This document shows, one piece after another, positions 30,574 to 38,992 of a stretch of DNA of 46,369 bases. The position numbers and the translations under genes were made by a program. Location: positions 1 through 46,369 of the forward strand of contig UQJV01000010.1 of NCBI GenBank assembly GCA_900541475.1. Reading direction: 5' to 3'. Positions within the stretch are counted from its first letter, which is position 1, and each line of letters starts with the position of its first letter. The notes beneath the pieces were generated by a model that did no database searches, was not told the DNA's origin, and saw only the letters and a list, made by a program, of their open reading frames with translations. The DNA comes from an uncultured Collinsella sp. Its GTDB lineage: Bacteria; Actinomycetota; Coriobacteriia; Coriobacteriales; Coriobacteriaceae.

Positions 30574-32538
30574 TTAGTACATCTTTGCACCGGCGGGAAT
30601 GGAAGCGTCGAGCTGGATCAGGTTGAGACGCTCCTCGCCCTCCTCCTCGTGAATAGCGCTGATCAGCATGCCGCAGCTGGGAATACCCATCATCTTGCGC
30701 GGAGGCAGGTTGGTGATGGCGAGCAGAGTCTTGCCGACCAGGTCCTCGGGCTCGTAATAATCGTGAATACCGGAGAGGATGGTGCGGTCGGTGCCGGTGC
30801 CGTCGTCGAGTGTAAAGTTCAACAGCTTCTTAGACTTCTTGACGGCCTCGCACGCCTTAACCTTCACAGCGCGGAAATCGCTCTTGGAGAAGGTATCGAA
30901 GTCGACGAACTCCTCAAACAGCGGCTCAACGGCGATCTTGGAGTAATCGAGCGTGGGCTTAAGCGACTTAACGAACGGGCTCGCGGCGTTGCCGGCCTCG
31001 GCAGCCTTGGCGGCAGCGGCACCGGACTGGAAACCCTTCTCGGGCTTCATATGCGGGAACAGCAGGACGTCGCGAATGGAGGCCTGGTTGGTAAGCAGCA
31101 TGACCACGCGGTCGATGCCGATGCCGATGCCGCCCGCAGGAGGCATACCGTACTCGAGGGCGCGCACGTAGTCCTCGTCGTACTCCATGGCCTCATCGTC
31201 GCCACCGGCCTTCTCGGCCATCTGGGCAGCAAAGCGCTCAGCCTGGTCAACCGGGTCGTTGAGCTCGGAGAATGCGTTGGCGTACTCGTGGCCGGCGATA
31301 ACCAGCTCAAAGCGGTGGGTCAGACGCGGGTCGTCCTCAAAACGCTTGGCGAGCGGGCTGACCTCGATGGGATAATCGCACACAAAGGTGGGATTGACGA
31401 TGGTGTCCTCGCCCAGCTCGTCGTAGATCTCGGCGATGATCTTGCCAGCAGTCCACTCGGGCTTAATCTCCAGGCCCTTCTCGCGCGCGGCGGCGGCAAG
31501 CTCCTCGACCGGCGTGTCGATGGTGACCTGCTTGCCGAGCACGTCAGAGACAATATCGGTCATGGGACGGCTTGCCCACTCACCGGAAAGATCGATGGTC
31601 TGGCCCTGGTACTCGATAACCTCGGGGTTGCCGATGGCCTTGTTGGCGGCCTTGATGACGCCCTGGGCGAGCGCCTTCATGCCCTCGAGATCAGAGAAAG
31701 CACGATAGGCCTCCATCGTGGTGAACTCGGGGTTGTGGGTGAGGTCCATACCCTCGTTGCGGAAGATGCGGCCGATCTCGAAGACGCGCTCAAAGCCACC
31801 GACGATGCAGCGCTTGAGGTGCAGCTCGGTAGCAATGCGCAGGTAGCATTCCTGATCGAGCGCGTTAAAGTGCGTGATGAACGGCTTGGCCGTAGCGCCA
31901 CCCTGGATAGTCTGCAGAATGGGGGTCTCGACCTCCATGTAGCCGTCGGACTCCATAAAGCGGCGGAAGGTGGAAAGAATCTGCGAGCGCTTACGGAAGG
32001 TCTCGCGAACATCGTCGTTGGCAATCAGGTCGACATAGCGCTGACGATAGCGGGTCTCCTTGTCGGAGAGGCCATGGAACTTCTCGGGCAGCGGGCGAAC
32101 GGCCTTGGAGAGCAGTTTCGCGCTCTTGGGGGCGACGGAAAGCTGGCCACGCTTGGTGCGCACGACCACGCCGGTCACGCCCAGGATATCGCCAAGATCG
32201 AGGGCCTTGAGCGTATTCCAGGCTGCCTCATCCATGTCGTTGATGCGGCAGAACAGCTGAATCTCGGCGGTAGCGTCGCGCACGACGATGAACATGATCT
32301 TGCCCTGACCGCGCTTGGCGACCACGCGGCCGCCGATCTTCACGACGTCCTCGGTGTCCTCGCCATCGGCAAGCTCGGCATACTTAGCCTCGATGTCGGC
32401 AACGTAGTCCTCGATCTCGGAGTGCTCGGGATAGGGGTTCTGGCCCGCCTCGAACAGGGCGGCGCGCTTGGCCAGGCGCGTGGCGCGCTCGTCGTTGAGC
32501 GTCGATGCCTGCTCGGCGGCGTTCTGGTTCTCTGCCAT
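30574..32538 (-). CDS. lysS: lysyl-tRNA synthetase (class II) with C-terminal tRNA-binding domain
   Basis: 654 aa, about 150 longer than typical LysRS. The N-terminal OB anticodon domain (~60-170) and class II core (~185-500) show motif 2 (FRNEGMDLTHNPEFTTME) and motif 3 (GIGIGIDRVVMLL). A linker follows, then at ~545-654 an EMAP-II/MetRS-beta-type tRNA-binding OB domain (FRAVKVKACEAV, LSGIHDYYEPEDLVGK, NLPPRKMMGIPSCGML). That domain is normally at the MetRS C-terminus. It is in frame with no stop, so the fusion appears real. GAGGAG precedes the ATG. greA lies 78 nt upstream on the same strand. Confidence 0.96.
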   Translation of the reverse strand: MAENQNAAEQASTLNDERATRLAKRAALFEAGQNPYPEHSEIEDYVADIEAKYAELADGEDTEDVVKIGGRVVAKRGQGKIMFIVVRDATAEIQLFCRINDMDEAAWNTLKALDLGDILGVTGVVVRTKRGQLSVAPKSAKLLSKAVRPLPEKFHGLSDKETRYRQRYVDLIANDDVRETFRKRSQILSTFRRFMESDGYMEVETPILQTIQGGATAKPFITHFNALDQECYLRIATELHLKRCIVGGFERVFEIGRIFRNEGMDLTHNPEFTTMEAYRAFSDLEGMKALAQGVIKAANKAIGNPEVIEYQGQTIDLSGEWASRPMTDIVSDVLGKQVTIDTPVEELAAAAREKGLEIKPEWTAGKIIAEIYDELGEDTIVNPTFVCDYPIEVSPLAKRFEDDPRLTHRFELVIAGHEYANAFSELNDPVDQAERFAAQMAEKAGGDDEAMEYDEDYVRALEYGMPPAGGIGIGIDRVVMLLTNQASIRDVLLFPHMKPEKGFQSGAAAAKAAEAGNAASPFVKSLKPTLDYSKIAVEPLFEEFVDFDTFSKSDFRAVKVKACEAVKKSKKLLNFTLDDGTGTDRTILSGIHDYYEPEDLVGKTLLAITNLPPRKMMGIPSCGMLISAIHEEEGEERLNLIQLDASIPAGAKMY

Positions 32539-32616
32539 AGTTAGCTCCTCAAACTAAAACGCTCCCCAGGATTCGGTCCCGGGGAGCGAAAACATACCTT
32601 TACGCGGGACCGTGGT

Positions 32617-33087
32617 CTAGCGTGCGATCTTTGCGATGGTGTAGACGCGGGTCTTGCCCGAAGGCGTAACGACCTCGACGGAGTCGCCCTCGCCGTGACC
32701 GATGATGGCGTGGCCGACCGGAGACTCGTTGGAGATCTTATGCTCGAGCGAGTTGGTCTCGGTGGTACCGACGAGCGTGACTTCCATGACCTCACCGTTG
32801 GGATCAATCAGCGAAACGGTGGAGCCGATGGAGACGGTCAGATCACCCGTGGTGGCAGCAACCTGGGCGTTGGCGAGAATAGCCTGAATCTCGGCGATGC
32901 GAGCAGCATTCTGGGCCTGCTTGTCCTTGGCGGCATCGTACTCGGAGTTCTCCGAAAGGTCGCCGAACGCGCGGGCTTCCTTGATGTCCTCGACGATCTC
33001 CTTGGCGTAATCGCCCTCACGCCAAGCGAGCTCTTCGACGAGCTTCTGGCGGCCCTCAGCGGTCAGTACGATCTGGCTTGCGTCCAT
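32617..33087 (-). CDS. greA: transcription elongation factor GreA
   Basis: 156-aa factor that enters the RNA polymerase secondary channel and triggers cleavage of backtracked RNA. The N-terminal coiled coil carries the conserved acidic tip region (ARAFGDLSENSEYDAAKD at ~39-56), and the FKBP-like C-terminal domain ends with SPVGHAIIGHGEGDSVEV. GGGGAG is 7 nt before the ATG. A -35-like TTGACA on the - strand (33123-33128) lies just upstream. Upstream of lysS, as in several Firmicutes. Confidence 0.97.
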   Translation of the reverse strand: MDASQIVLTAEGRQKLVEELAWREGDYAKEIVEDIKEARAFGDLSENSEYDAAKDKQAQNAARIAEIQAILANAQVAATTGDLTVSIGSTVSLIDPNGEVMEVTLVGTTETNSLEHKISNESPVGHAIIGHGEGDSVEVVTPSGKTRVYTIAKIAR

Positions 33088-33193
33088 ACGGATATCTCCC
33101 CAACTATGATGTAACGATCAACTGTCAACAAAACGAAAAAGACCGGCTAGCCTGCGGGCAAGCCGGTCAGGTGCTCACCCCAAAGGGATGGGA

Positions 33194-33469
33194 CTACTCT
33201 GCGTCCGCGTCGCTGTCCTCTGCCTGCTTTTTCTTGGCAGCAGCGAGCTTGGCCTCGAGCTCTGCGATCTCCTTGTCCTCCTTGGACTCCTCGACCACAA
33301 CGTCCTCGGCCTGCTTGGTTTCGCCCTTATCGTCGCCCTCCATACCCTCGCGGATATTCTTGACGGTAGAGCCGAGGGACTTGCCGAGCTTCGGCAGGTT
33401 CTTAGGCCCGAAGATGATCAAGACAACGACGAGAATAATGATGAGCTCAGGAGCCCTCAGTCCAAACAT
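33194..33469 (-). CDS. tatA: Sec-independent translocase subunit TatA
   Basis: 91 aa. An N-terminal membrane helix (LIIILVVVLIIFGPKNLPKLG, residues ~8-28, includes the FGP hinge) is followed by the amphipathic helix GKSLGSTVKNIREG and a long charged, Glu/Lys/Asp-rich tail, standard for TatA. The ATG at 33469 gives the family N-terminus MFGLRAPEL with GGAGG upstream; the longer frame reads into tRNA-Pro. tatB and tatC are not in the window. Confidence 0.93.
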   Translation of the reverse strand: MFGLRAPELIIILVVVLIIFGPKNLPKLGKSLGSTVKNIREGMEGDDKGETKQAEDVVVEESKEDKEIAELEAKLAAAKKKQAEDSDADAE

Positions 33470-33549
33470 GTAGACCTCCACAATACAGCGAGACAAGCTC
33501 GAATGAGTATACCGCGGGTGTCGCGGTATCACAACAATAGCTAAAAAAA

Positions 33550-33570
33550 GGGACCGCAAGAAGCGGTCCC
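33550..33570 (-). terminator. terminator after tRNA-Pro
   Basis: Perfect 8-bp arms GGGACCGC/GCGGTCCC with a 5-nt loop, followed on the - strand by a run of seven T (33543-33549). Confidence 0.88.
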
Positions 33571-33581
33571 TCCTCATGCTC

Positions 33582-33658
33582 TGGTCGGGTTGACTGGATT
33601 TGAACCAGCGACCCCTGCGTCCCGAACGCAGTGCTCTACCAAACTGAGCCACAACCCG
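33582..33658 (-). tRNA. tRNA-Pro (anticodon CGG)
   Basis: 77 nt with encoded CCA. Acceptor CGGGTTG/CAACCCG, anticodon loop TTCGGGA within CTGCG/CGCAG, T-loop TTCAAAT. Confidence 0.96.
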
Positions 33659-33707
33659 TTAGCTCGACTATAGTAACAAAGATTTTCGCCGTGTGCTAGA
33701 GAAATTT

Positions 33708-34604
33708 TTATTTCTTTGGCGCGTCGATTTGAACCGTGTTGGGAATAAGCTCAGTCGCGCAGGCCCACCAGCCATTTTGCTGGGCAGCTTCCGCAAGATA
33801 GACTGCCGTAGCGGCGGTATCGCAGATGGCAAACGAACAGGCACCCGACCCGCACACGTCCACAGCAACGGTTCCCTCCTGCGCGCTCAGCCAGTCGAGG
33901 ACCGTCTGGATCTGCGGCTCCATCTGAGCGGAAATGACGCCCAGATTGTTATGAACGAGCGCATATGCCGCCTCGGCGTCGCCGGCGCGTAAGGCAGAAG
34001 CAATCGCACCAGGCTTGTCTGCCGGTACCGGGTTCTCATCAAATCGTCGATACGCTTCAACCGTTGAAACGCTCGCCTCGCGCGGTTTGATCAGCACAAC
34101 GGGCGTTGCGGGCAGCGCGGGATACTCAGTTGCCAGCACATCTCCCCCGCCCACGTAGAATGCGGGACTCGCGTGCAAAAAGAATGGCACGTCGGCACCG
34201 ATACCGCGAGCGATGTCATCGAGCGCAGGATCGGTGCGATCGATACCCCACAGCTCCGCCAAGGCGACAATGACCGCCGCGGCGTCCGTCGAAGGACCGC
34301 CCAGACCAGCACACAGCGGAATGTGCTTCTCGATCGTCACGCAAACGTTGGCCTCCCGACCATAACGCTCAGCCATAGCGAGCGCAGCACGATAAGCCGT
34401 ATTCTTTTGCATGGGAAAGTCGGATGCCGGAACCGTCTGGACGGTCAGCTCCTGCGCCGGGGCGACCGTCACGATATCGGCAAGACCGACGGCTGCCATC
34501 AGGGAATCGACCTTGTGGTAGCCGCGGTCGTCACGCTCGGTATGAACCCCCAGGTAGAGGTTTATCTTTGCCGGCGCAGAAAGGGTCAGGGACCAATCGG
34601 TCAC
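33708..34604 (-). CDS. ispE: 4-diphosphocytidyl-2-C-methyl-D-erythritol kinase
   Basis: 298-aa GHMP kinase phosphorylating CDP-ME, the step between the IspD and IspF enzymes encoded at 18-19 kb. N-terminal APAKINLYLGV, the ATP-binding GHMP loop PLCAGLGGPSTDAA, and C-terminal GSGACSFAI are seen. It starts with GTG, with GAGGAG 8 nt upstream inside the end of the veg gene; the stop of veg is 2 nt before. The veg-ispE neighbourhood is also found in Bacillus. Confidence 0.96.
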   Translation of the reverse strand: MTDWSLTLSAPAKINLYLGVHTERDDRGYHKVDSLMAAVGLADIVTVAPAQELTVQTVPASDFPMQKNTAYRAALAMAERYGREANVCVTIEKHIPLCAGLGGPSTDAAAVIVALAELWGIDRTDPALDDIARGIGADVPFFLHASPAFYVGGGDVLATEYPALPATPVVLIKPREASVSTVEAYRRFDENPVPADKPGAIASALRAGDAEAAYALVHNNLGVISAQMEPQIQTVLDWLSAQEGTVAVDVCGSGACSFAICDTAATAVYLAEAAQQNGWWACATELIPNTVQIDAPKK

Positions 34605-34606
34605 CG

Positions 34607-34903
34607 TTAGTGCTCCTCGAGCTGATTGCCGAGCGGGGTAAAGATGTGCTCGCCGCTCTCGGGGTCGAACAGTTCGACCTGACCGGTAAGGACATCGATA
34701 TACTGGTAGGACTGACGCGATTTGCGGCCGCGGCGCTCGTCGACCTCGACGATAAAGACGGCGGGGTGAACGCTCTTGATGGTGCCCATGCGCTCGACGA
34801 CGCGGGTACGGCCCATGTTGGCCTTAACCTTGACGCGATCGCCCACCATATCGGTCAGCTTCTCGTGGATGTCGTCGACGTGATTGACTTCCATCTCTTC
34901 CAT
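34607..34903 (-). CDS. veg: Veg-family protein
   Basis: 98 aa, small beta-rich protein. The Veg core is at ~20-75 (GDRVKVKANMGRTR, then GTIKSVHPAVFIVEVD and SYQYIDVLTG). In B. subtilis Veg stimulates biofilm-matrix gene expression; its biochemical role is unsettled. The ATG at 34903 has GGAGG 8 nt upstream. It is coupled to ispE. Confidence 0.88.
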   Translation of the reverse strand: MEEMEVNHVDDIHEKLTDMVGDRVKVKANMGRTRVVERMGTIKSVHPAVFIVEVDERRGRKSRQSYQYIDVLTGQVELFDPESGEHIFTPLGNQLEEH

Positions 34904-35032
34904 GAATGGGGCCTCCAGAGGGTGCAATTCAAAAAGGGGATAATACCCCTAAGATAGACAAAACTCTAATACTATAGCACCTTGCTGCAGTCATATGCAA
35001 GCAGCTAAAAAGCCCGGTCCCAAATTGACTAC

Positions 35033-35479
35033 TTACAGATTGTCTGTGTCCAGAACGATGGTGAACGGACCGTCGTTGACCAGGTCGACCTTCATGTCGG
35101 CGCCAAAGATACCGTGCGCCACGTGATCGACGTCCTGGGCGACGAGCGTCAGAAAGTACTCGTAAAGTTCGTTAGCGACATCGGGCGCGCCGGCATCCGT
35201 AAACGACGGACGGCGGCCGTGGCGGCAGTCGGCAAACAGCGTGAACTGCGACACCACGAGCACCTCGCCGTCGACATCGGCCAGCGCCAAGTTGGTCTTG
35301 CCGTTCTCGTCCTCGTTGATACGCAGCCCGCGAAGCTTGCCCCACAGCTTGTCGGCTTCGGCGTGTGTGTCGCCGTGGCCCACGCCCAGCAGCACCAGGT
35401 AGCCGCGCCCAATGCGGCCCACGCACTCGCCGTCGACCGTCACGCCGGCGTTGAGCACGCGCTGCACCACCGCACGCAC
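35033..35479 (-). CDS. dtd: D-aminoacyl-tRNA deacylase
   Basis: 148-aa proofreading enzyme hydrolysing D-aminoacyl-tRNAs. It has MRAVVQRV at the N-terminus, the SQFTLFADCRHGRRPSF active-site motif and the Gly-cis-Pro-type NDGPFTIVLD motif at the end. GTG start; GAGGAG lies 6 nt upstream within the rdgB tail. The rdgB stop is 3 nt away, so it is the last gene of the murE-HAD-murI-rph-rdgB-dtd run. Confidence 0.96.
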   Translation of the reverse strand: MRAVVQRVLNAGVTVDGECVGRIGRGYLVLLGVGHGDTHAEADKLWGKLRGLRINEDENGKTNLALADVDGEVLVVSQFTLFADCRHGRRPSFTDAGAPDVANELYEYFLTLVAQDVDHVAHGIFGADMKVDLVNDGPFTIVLDTDNL

Positions 35480-35482
35480 GGT

Positions 35483-36124
35483 CTACTCCTCGCCCGTCAG
35501 CTTGGCGGACAGATGCTCGAGCGCATGGAAACGATGGCTGATGGCGTTCTTCTCGTCCGCCGTGAGCTCGGCCATGGTCTTGCCCGGCGTATCGACCGGC
35601 AGGAATAGCGGGTCGTAGCCAAAGCCGTGATCGCCGCGACCCTCGTGCGCAATAACACCCTCGCAGGCGCCCTCGCCATAGGTGACCAGGCCGTCCGTAT
35701 CGATAAGTGCGACGACGCTCATAAAGCGTGCGGTACGATCCTCGTCTGCCACGCCTTCCAGGTTAACGAGAAGCTTGGCGTTGTTGGCGGCATCGTCGCC
35801 ATGCACGCCCGCATAGCGCGCGCTATACACGCCCGGCTCGCCGTCCAGCGCGTCGACAACCAAGCCAGAATCGTCGGCGATGGCCATAAGGCCCGTCTCC
35901 TCAACGGCAGCCTGCGCCTTGATGATGGCGTTCTCCAAAAACGTCGTGCCGTTTTCCTCGGGGTCCTCAAAATCGCCCAGCTGGCCGAGCACCACAAAGC
36001 GCACCTCGGGCATGACCTTGCCCAAAATGGCCTCGATCTCGGTGAGCTTATGGGCGTTGCCCGTTGCCACGACGATGGTCGCCGCCGGGTCGAGGGTGTC
36101 GATGTCAATCTTCTCAAGTGCCAT
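35483..36124 (-). CDS. rdgB: RdgB/HAM1-family XTP/dITP pyrophosphatase
   Basis: 213-aa housecleaning enzyme removing non-canonical purine nucleotides. Motifs: VVATGNAHKLTEI, TFLENAIIKA, ADDSGLVVDALDGEPGVYSARYAG, GFGYDPLFLP and ISHRFHAL. AAAGGAGG lies 7 nt before the ATG. Downstream of rph, a conserved murI-rph-rdgB arrangement. Confidence 0.97.
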   Translation of the reverse strand: MALEKIDIDTLDPAATIVVATGNAHKLTEIEAILGKVMPEVRFVVLGQLGDFEDPEENGTTFLENAIIKAQAAVEETGLMAIADDSGLVVDALDGEPGVYSARYAGVHGDDAANNAKLLVNLEGVADEDRTARFMSVVALIDTDGLVTYGEGACEGVIAHEGRGDHGFGYDPLFLPVDTPGKTMAELTADEKNAISHRFHALEHLSAKLTGEE

Positions 36125-36235
36125 AGCTGGCCTCCTTTGTCTCTATAGCAATGCCGAGTTGAGGACGACGAGGACCTCGGCCTCTCCCCTCTCAATCTAC
36201 GACAGTCTTATACTTCGGCGTTTTCGCAGATAAAA

Positions 36236-36268
36236 CCTGCCAAAATAAACCTGTCCCTATTTGGCAGG
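36236..36268 (-). terminator. rph terminator-like hairpin
   Basis: Arms CCTGCCAAAATA/TATTTGGCAGG abut the rph stop codon. On the - strand the loop contains GGGACAGG, and TTTTATC follows. rdgB is downstream, so it may attenuate rather than end the transcript. Confidence 0.65.
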
Positions 36269-36994
36269 CTAGGCGAGGGCCTGGCGCTGAAGCTCGATGA
36301 GTTCGGCGATACCCTTGTCGCCTAGGTCGAGCAGGGCGTTGAGACGCTTGCGGTCGAAGGGCGCCTGCTCGCCGGTACCCTGAAGCTCGATCATCTCGCC
36401 GGAATCGGTGGCGACGAGGTTCATGTCGACCTCAGCGTGGCTGTCCTCGGAATAATCGAGGTCGAGCAGGGTGTTGCCGTCGACGACACCCATAGAAATC
36501 GCAGCAACCTGGCCCGTGAGCGGGATGCGCTCGAGCTTGCCCGCCTCGACCCACATGGCAAGGGCATCGTGCAGCGCCACCCAGGCGCCGGTAATGCTCG
36601 CCGTACGTGTGCCGCCATCGGCCTGAATCACATCGCAGTCGATGGTAACGGTGTACTCGCCGAGCGCCTTCATGTTGACGACAGTGCGCAGGCTGCGGCC
36701 GATGAGCCGCTCGATCTCCATGGAGCGGCCCTTGCGGTTGGCATGCTCGCGTTTGCAACGTTTGCCGGTCGAGGCCGGCAGCATCGCATATTCCGCCGTT
36801 ACCCAGCCGGCCTTGGCGCCCTTGCGCCAGCCCGGCACGCCCTCTTCGATGGTGGCGGCGCACAGTACGTGCGTGTCGCCGAACTCGGCCAGGCACGAAC
36901 CGTGGGCGTGCTTCATGACCCCGCGGGTGAGCTTAACGGGGCGCAGCTCGTTGGCGGCGCGGCCATTGGCGCGGTTGACCTGCATATATTCCAT
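36269..36994 (-). CDS. rph: ribonuclease PH
   Basis: 241-aa phosphorolytic 3'-5' exoribonuclease that trims tRNA 3' ends. The sequence has NELRPVKLTRG, ERLIGRSLRTVVN, TIDCDVIQADGGTRTASITGA and LDLDYSEDSHAEVDMN. The ATG has GAAGGG upstream. murI lies 42 nt upstream. Confidence 0.97.
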   Translation of the reverse strand: MEYMQVNRANGRAANELRPVKLTRGVMKHAHGSCLAEFGDTHVLCAATIEEGVPGWRKGAKAGWVTAEYAMLPASTGKRCKREHANRKGRSMEIERLIGRSLRTVVNMKALGEYTVTIDCDVIQADGGTRTASITGAWVALHDALAMWVEAGKLERIPLTGQVAAISMGVVDGNTLLDLDYSEDSHAEVDMNLVATDSGEMIELQGTGEQAPFDRKRLNALLDLGDKGIAELIELQRQALA

Positions 36995-37036
36995 AAGAAG
37001 ACCCTTCTCGACTAAAGACTGTCAGAAGCGAGCGCG

Positions 37037-37957
37037 CTAGCGCAGCTCCTCCAAGTCGACATGTTCGACGCTCTTGAGCGGCTGGCCAAAGATAAAGCTA
37101 CCAGCTACCGCGAACTCGGCGATGTTATCGGATGTCGTGGCAAAGCGATGCAGAGGCTCCGCGCCATCCGCCGCAAGCTGCTCGCGGCGCGTAAGGATAT
37201 CGGCAAGCTCGCGCGTGGTCTCCTCGGCAGAGCTCACCACGCGCACATGAGATCCCAGCGCATGGCGAATGGGGCCCGCAAGCAGCGGAAAATGCGTGCA
37301 TCCAAGCACCACGGTGTCAATGCCGTGCCCCAGCAGGGGCTCGACCGTCGCACCGACTAACGAGCGCACCCGGGGGGTATCGAAGATGTCGTCGTTTTCG
37401 AGCCACTGCTCCTGCAGATGCGCGCCCGAGGCAAGCTCGCTCTCGACCACCTCGACAAAGCTTGAGGCAGGGCAGCCGTACACATCGACGCCCGCATCCA
37501 GGTCCTGGATAGCGCGCGTGTACGCGCCAGACCGAATCGTAAGGTTGGTGGCCAGCACGCCCACGCGGCGCGAACGCGTGCTGTTAATGGCGGCACGGGC
37601 GCCCGGCGCGATCACGCCGATGACCGGAACATCGAGCACCTGTTGCGCGACGCGCAGGGCAGCGGCCGTTGCCGTATTGCAAGCGATGACCATGATCTTG
37701 ACATTGTGGTGCGAGAGCCAGCGGCCCACCTGCAGGGCAAACGAGCGCACCTCGTCCTCATCCCTCACGCCATAGGGACAGCGCTTGGTGTCGCCAAAGT
37801 AGTAAACAGACTCATGCGGAAGGGCCGTTGCGATCGCGCGCGCAACCGTCAGACCGCCCAGGCCCGAGTCGAACACGCCGATCGGACGCGTGTCCCCGGC
37901 CAGACTATCGATATCGGACATTACCTCACCAGATTCTCTCTCGAAAAATGCGACCAT
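37037..37957 (-). CDS. murI: glutamate racemase
   Basis: 306 aa (294 if the inner ATG at 37921 is used, where the family N-terminus starts). It makes D-glutamate for peptidoglycan. Both catalytic cysteines are present: ACNTATA and GCTHFPLL. The substrate loop GVFDSGLGGLTVARA and PYGVRDEDEV are intact. The start is ambiguous because neither ATG has an ideal Shine-Dalgarno. It lies between the HAD gene and rph, close to murE, in a cell-wall and RNA-processing cluster. Confidence 0.95.
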   Translation of the reverse strand: MVAFFERESGEVMSDIDSLAGDTRPIGVFDSGLGGLTVARAIATALPHESVYYFGDTKRCPYGVRDEDEVRSFALQVGRWLSHHNVKIMVIACNTATAAALRVAQQVLDVPVIGVIAPGARAAINSTRSRRVGVLATNLTIRSGAYTRAIQDLDAGVDVYGCPASSFVEVVESELASGAHLQEQWLENDDIFDTPRVRSLVGATVEPLLGHGIDTVVLGCTHFPLLAGPIRHALGSHVRVVSSAEETTRELADILTRREQLAADGAEPLHRFATTSDNIAEFAVAGSFIFGQPLKSVEHVDLEELR

Positions 37958-37972
37958 GCGTGATGCGTCGCG

Positions 37973-38884
37973 CTACGAACGGGCTGCGACCAGCAGCTCG
38001 GCCGTTGCCACCCAACCGTCGACAATCTTGCCGCGCGTTACATAGGCATTGTCGCAGGTGTCCAAGAACTCCGGGGCGCCGGCGCTCGTCAGACCGTTCT
38101 CGACCAGGCAGAACATGCCCACGTGGTCGGCCATGTAGAAGTCGGACTCGGAGTCGCCGAGCGCGAGCGTCTCCTCGCGCTCGATCCCCAGGTGCTCGCA
38201 GAAGCGCGCAATGGCAACGCCCTTGTTGAGACCCGCCGGATTGATATTGAAGGCGCGGCCGTCCTCGACGCGATCAAGCTCGAGCGTCGTCGGCTTGGAC
38301 AGGTGCGTCAGATGGCCGTTGCAAGCCCAGACCAGACCGCAGCCGGCCTCGTCCAGGATGGCCTGAACCTCATCGTCGGGCACATCGCCGCGCATGCCGA
38401 CGGTGACCTCACGGTACTTGTAGCCGGTCGACATGTCGTTGTGGTACTCGATTTTGTGCGGCCAGCGGGCAAGGATCTTCTCACACACGCCGGTCTGCTC
38501 AATCACCTGGTGCGGCGTGAGACCGCAGGCGGGGTCGTAGGGCATGTCGCCCGTCAGGTACTCCCAATCGTTGGCCTTGAGGTCGTACATGACCAGACCG
38601 CCCATCTCGCCGATGTAGGAGTTGAGGCCAAGCACGCGGGCGTCCTCATGGATCATGGTGCGATTGCGACCCGAGGTGGGGACCACCTGGATGCCGGCAC
38701 GAGCGAGCGCGACAACCGCCTCGACGAGCCTGGTCGAGGGATTGCCGTCGTTATCGCGCAGCACGCACGAGCCGGGGGCGAGCATCGTGGCGTCCAGATC
38801 GGTAAAGATATACTTGACCTTGGCAAGACGCTCGCGCATCTCGCCCGAAAGCTCGGCAACGGTCGGCAGGATGTTGTGGGACAT
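37973..38884 (-). CDS. HAD-superfamily (IIB, Cof-type) hydrolase
   Basis: 303-aa cytosolic phosphatase. Motif I is DLDATM (nucleophile and acid Asp), motif II VVPTSGR, motif III Lys in GLNKGVAIARF, and motif IV LALGDSESDFYMA. The IIB cap domain lies between motifs II and III (~95-210). ATG 38884 has GGAG 5 nt upstream; a GTG two codons earlier is too close to it. It sits between murE and murI; a link to a sugar-phosphate or cell-wall precursor is possible but only inferred. Confidence 0.88.
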   Translation of the reverse strand: MSHNILPTVAELSGEMRERLAKVKYIFTDLDATMLAPGSCVLRDNDGNPSTRLVEAVVALARAGIQVVPTSGRNRTMIHEDARVLGLNSYIGEMGGLVMYDLKANDWEYLTGDMPYDPACGLTPHQVIEQTGVCEKILARWPHKIEYHNDMSTGYKYREVTVGMRGDVPDDEVQAILDEAGCGLVWACNGHLTHLSKPTTLELDRVEDGRAFNINPAGLNKGVAIARFCEHLGIEREETLALGDSESDFYMADHVGMFCLVENGLTSAGAPEFLDTCDNAYVTRGKIVDGWVATAELLVAARS

Positions 38885-38992
38885 GGTCACTCCGTTTACA
38901 TAGAAGGGGCTGGTCTTGAGTAGTGAGGCTCGCTTAAGCGAGTCGCACTTGGAACGACGGCGCCCTCAACGCACCGTCGTCAACACAATGTA

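Noticed and set aside
38954..38980. Strong terminator between murE and the HAD gene (ACGACGG/CCGTCGT arms)
   Set aside because: Short stem with a 13-nt loop and no T-run on the - strand; not enough to call a transcription end inside a likely operon.
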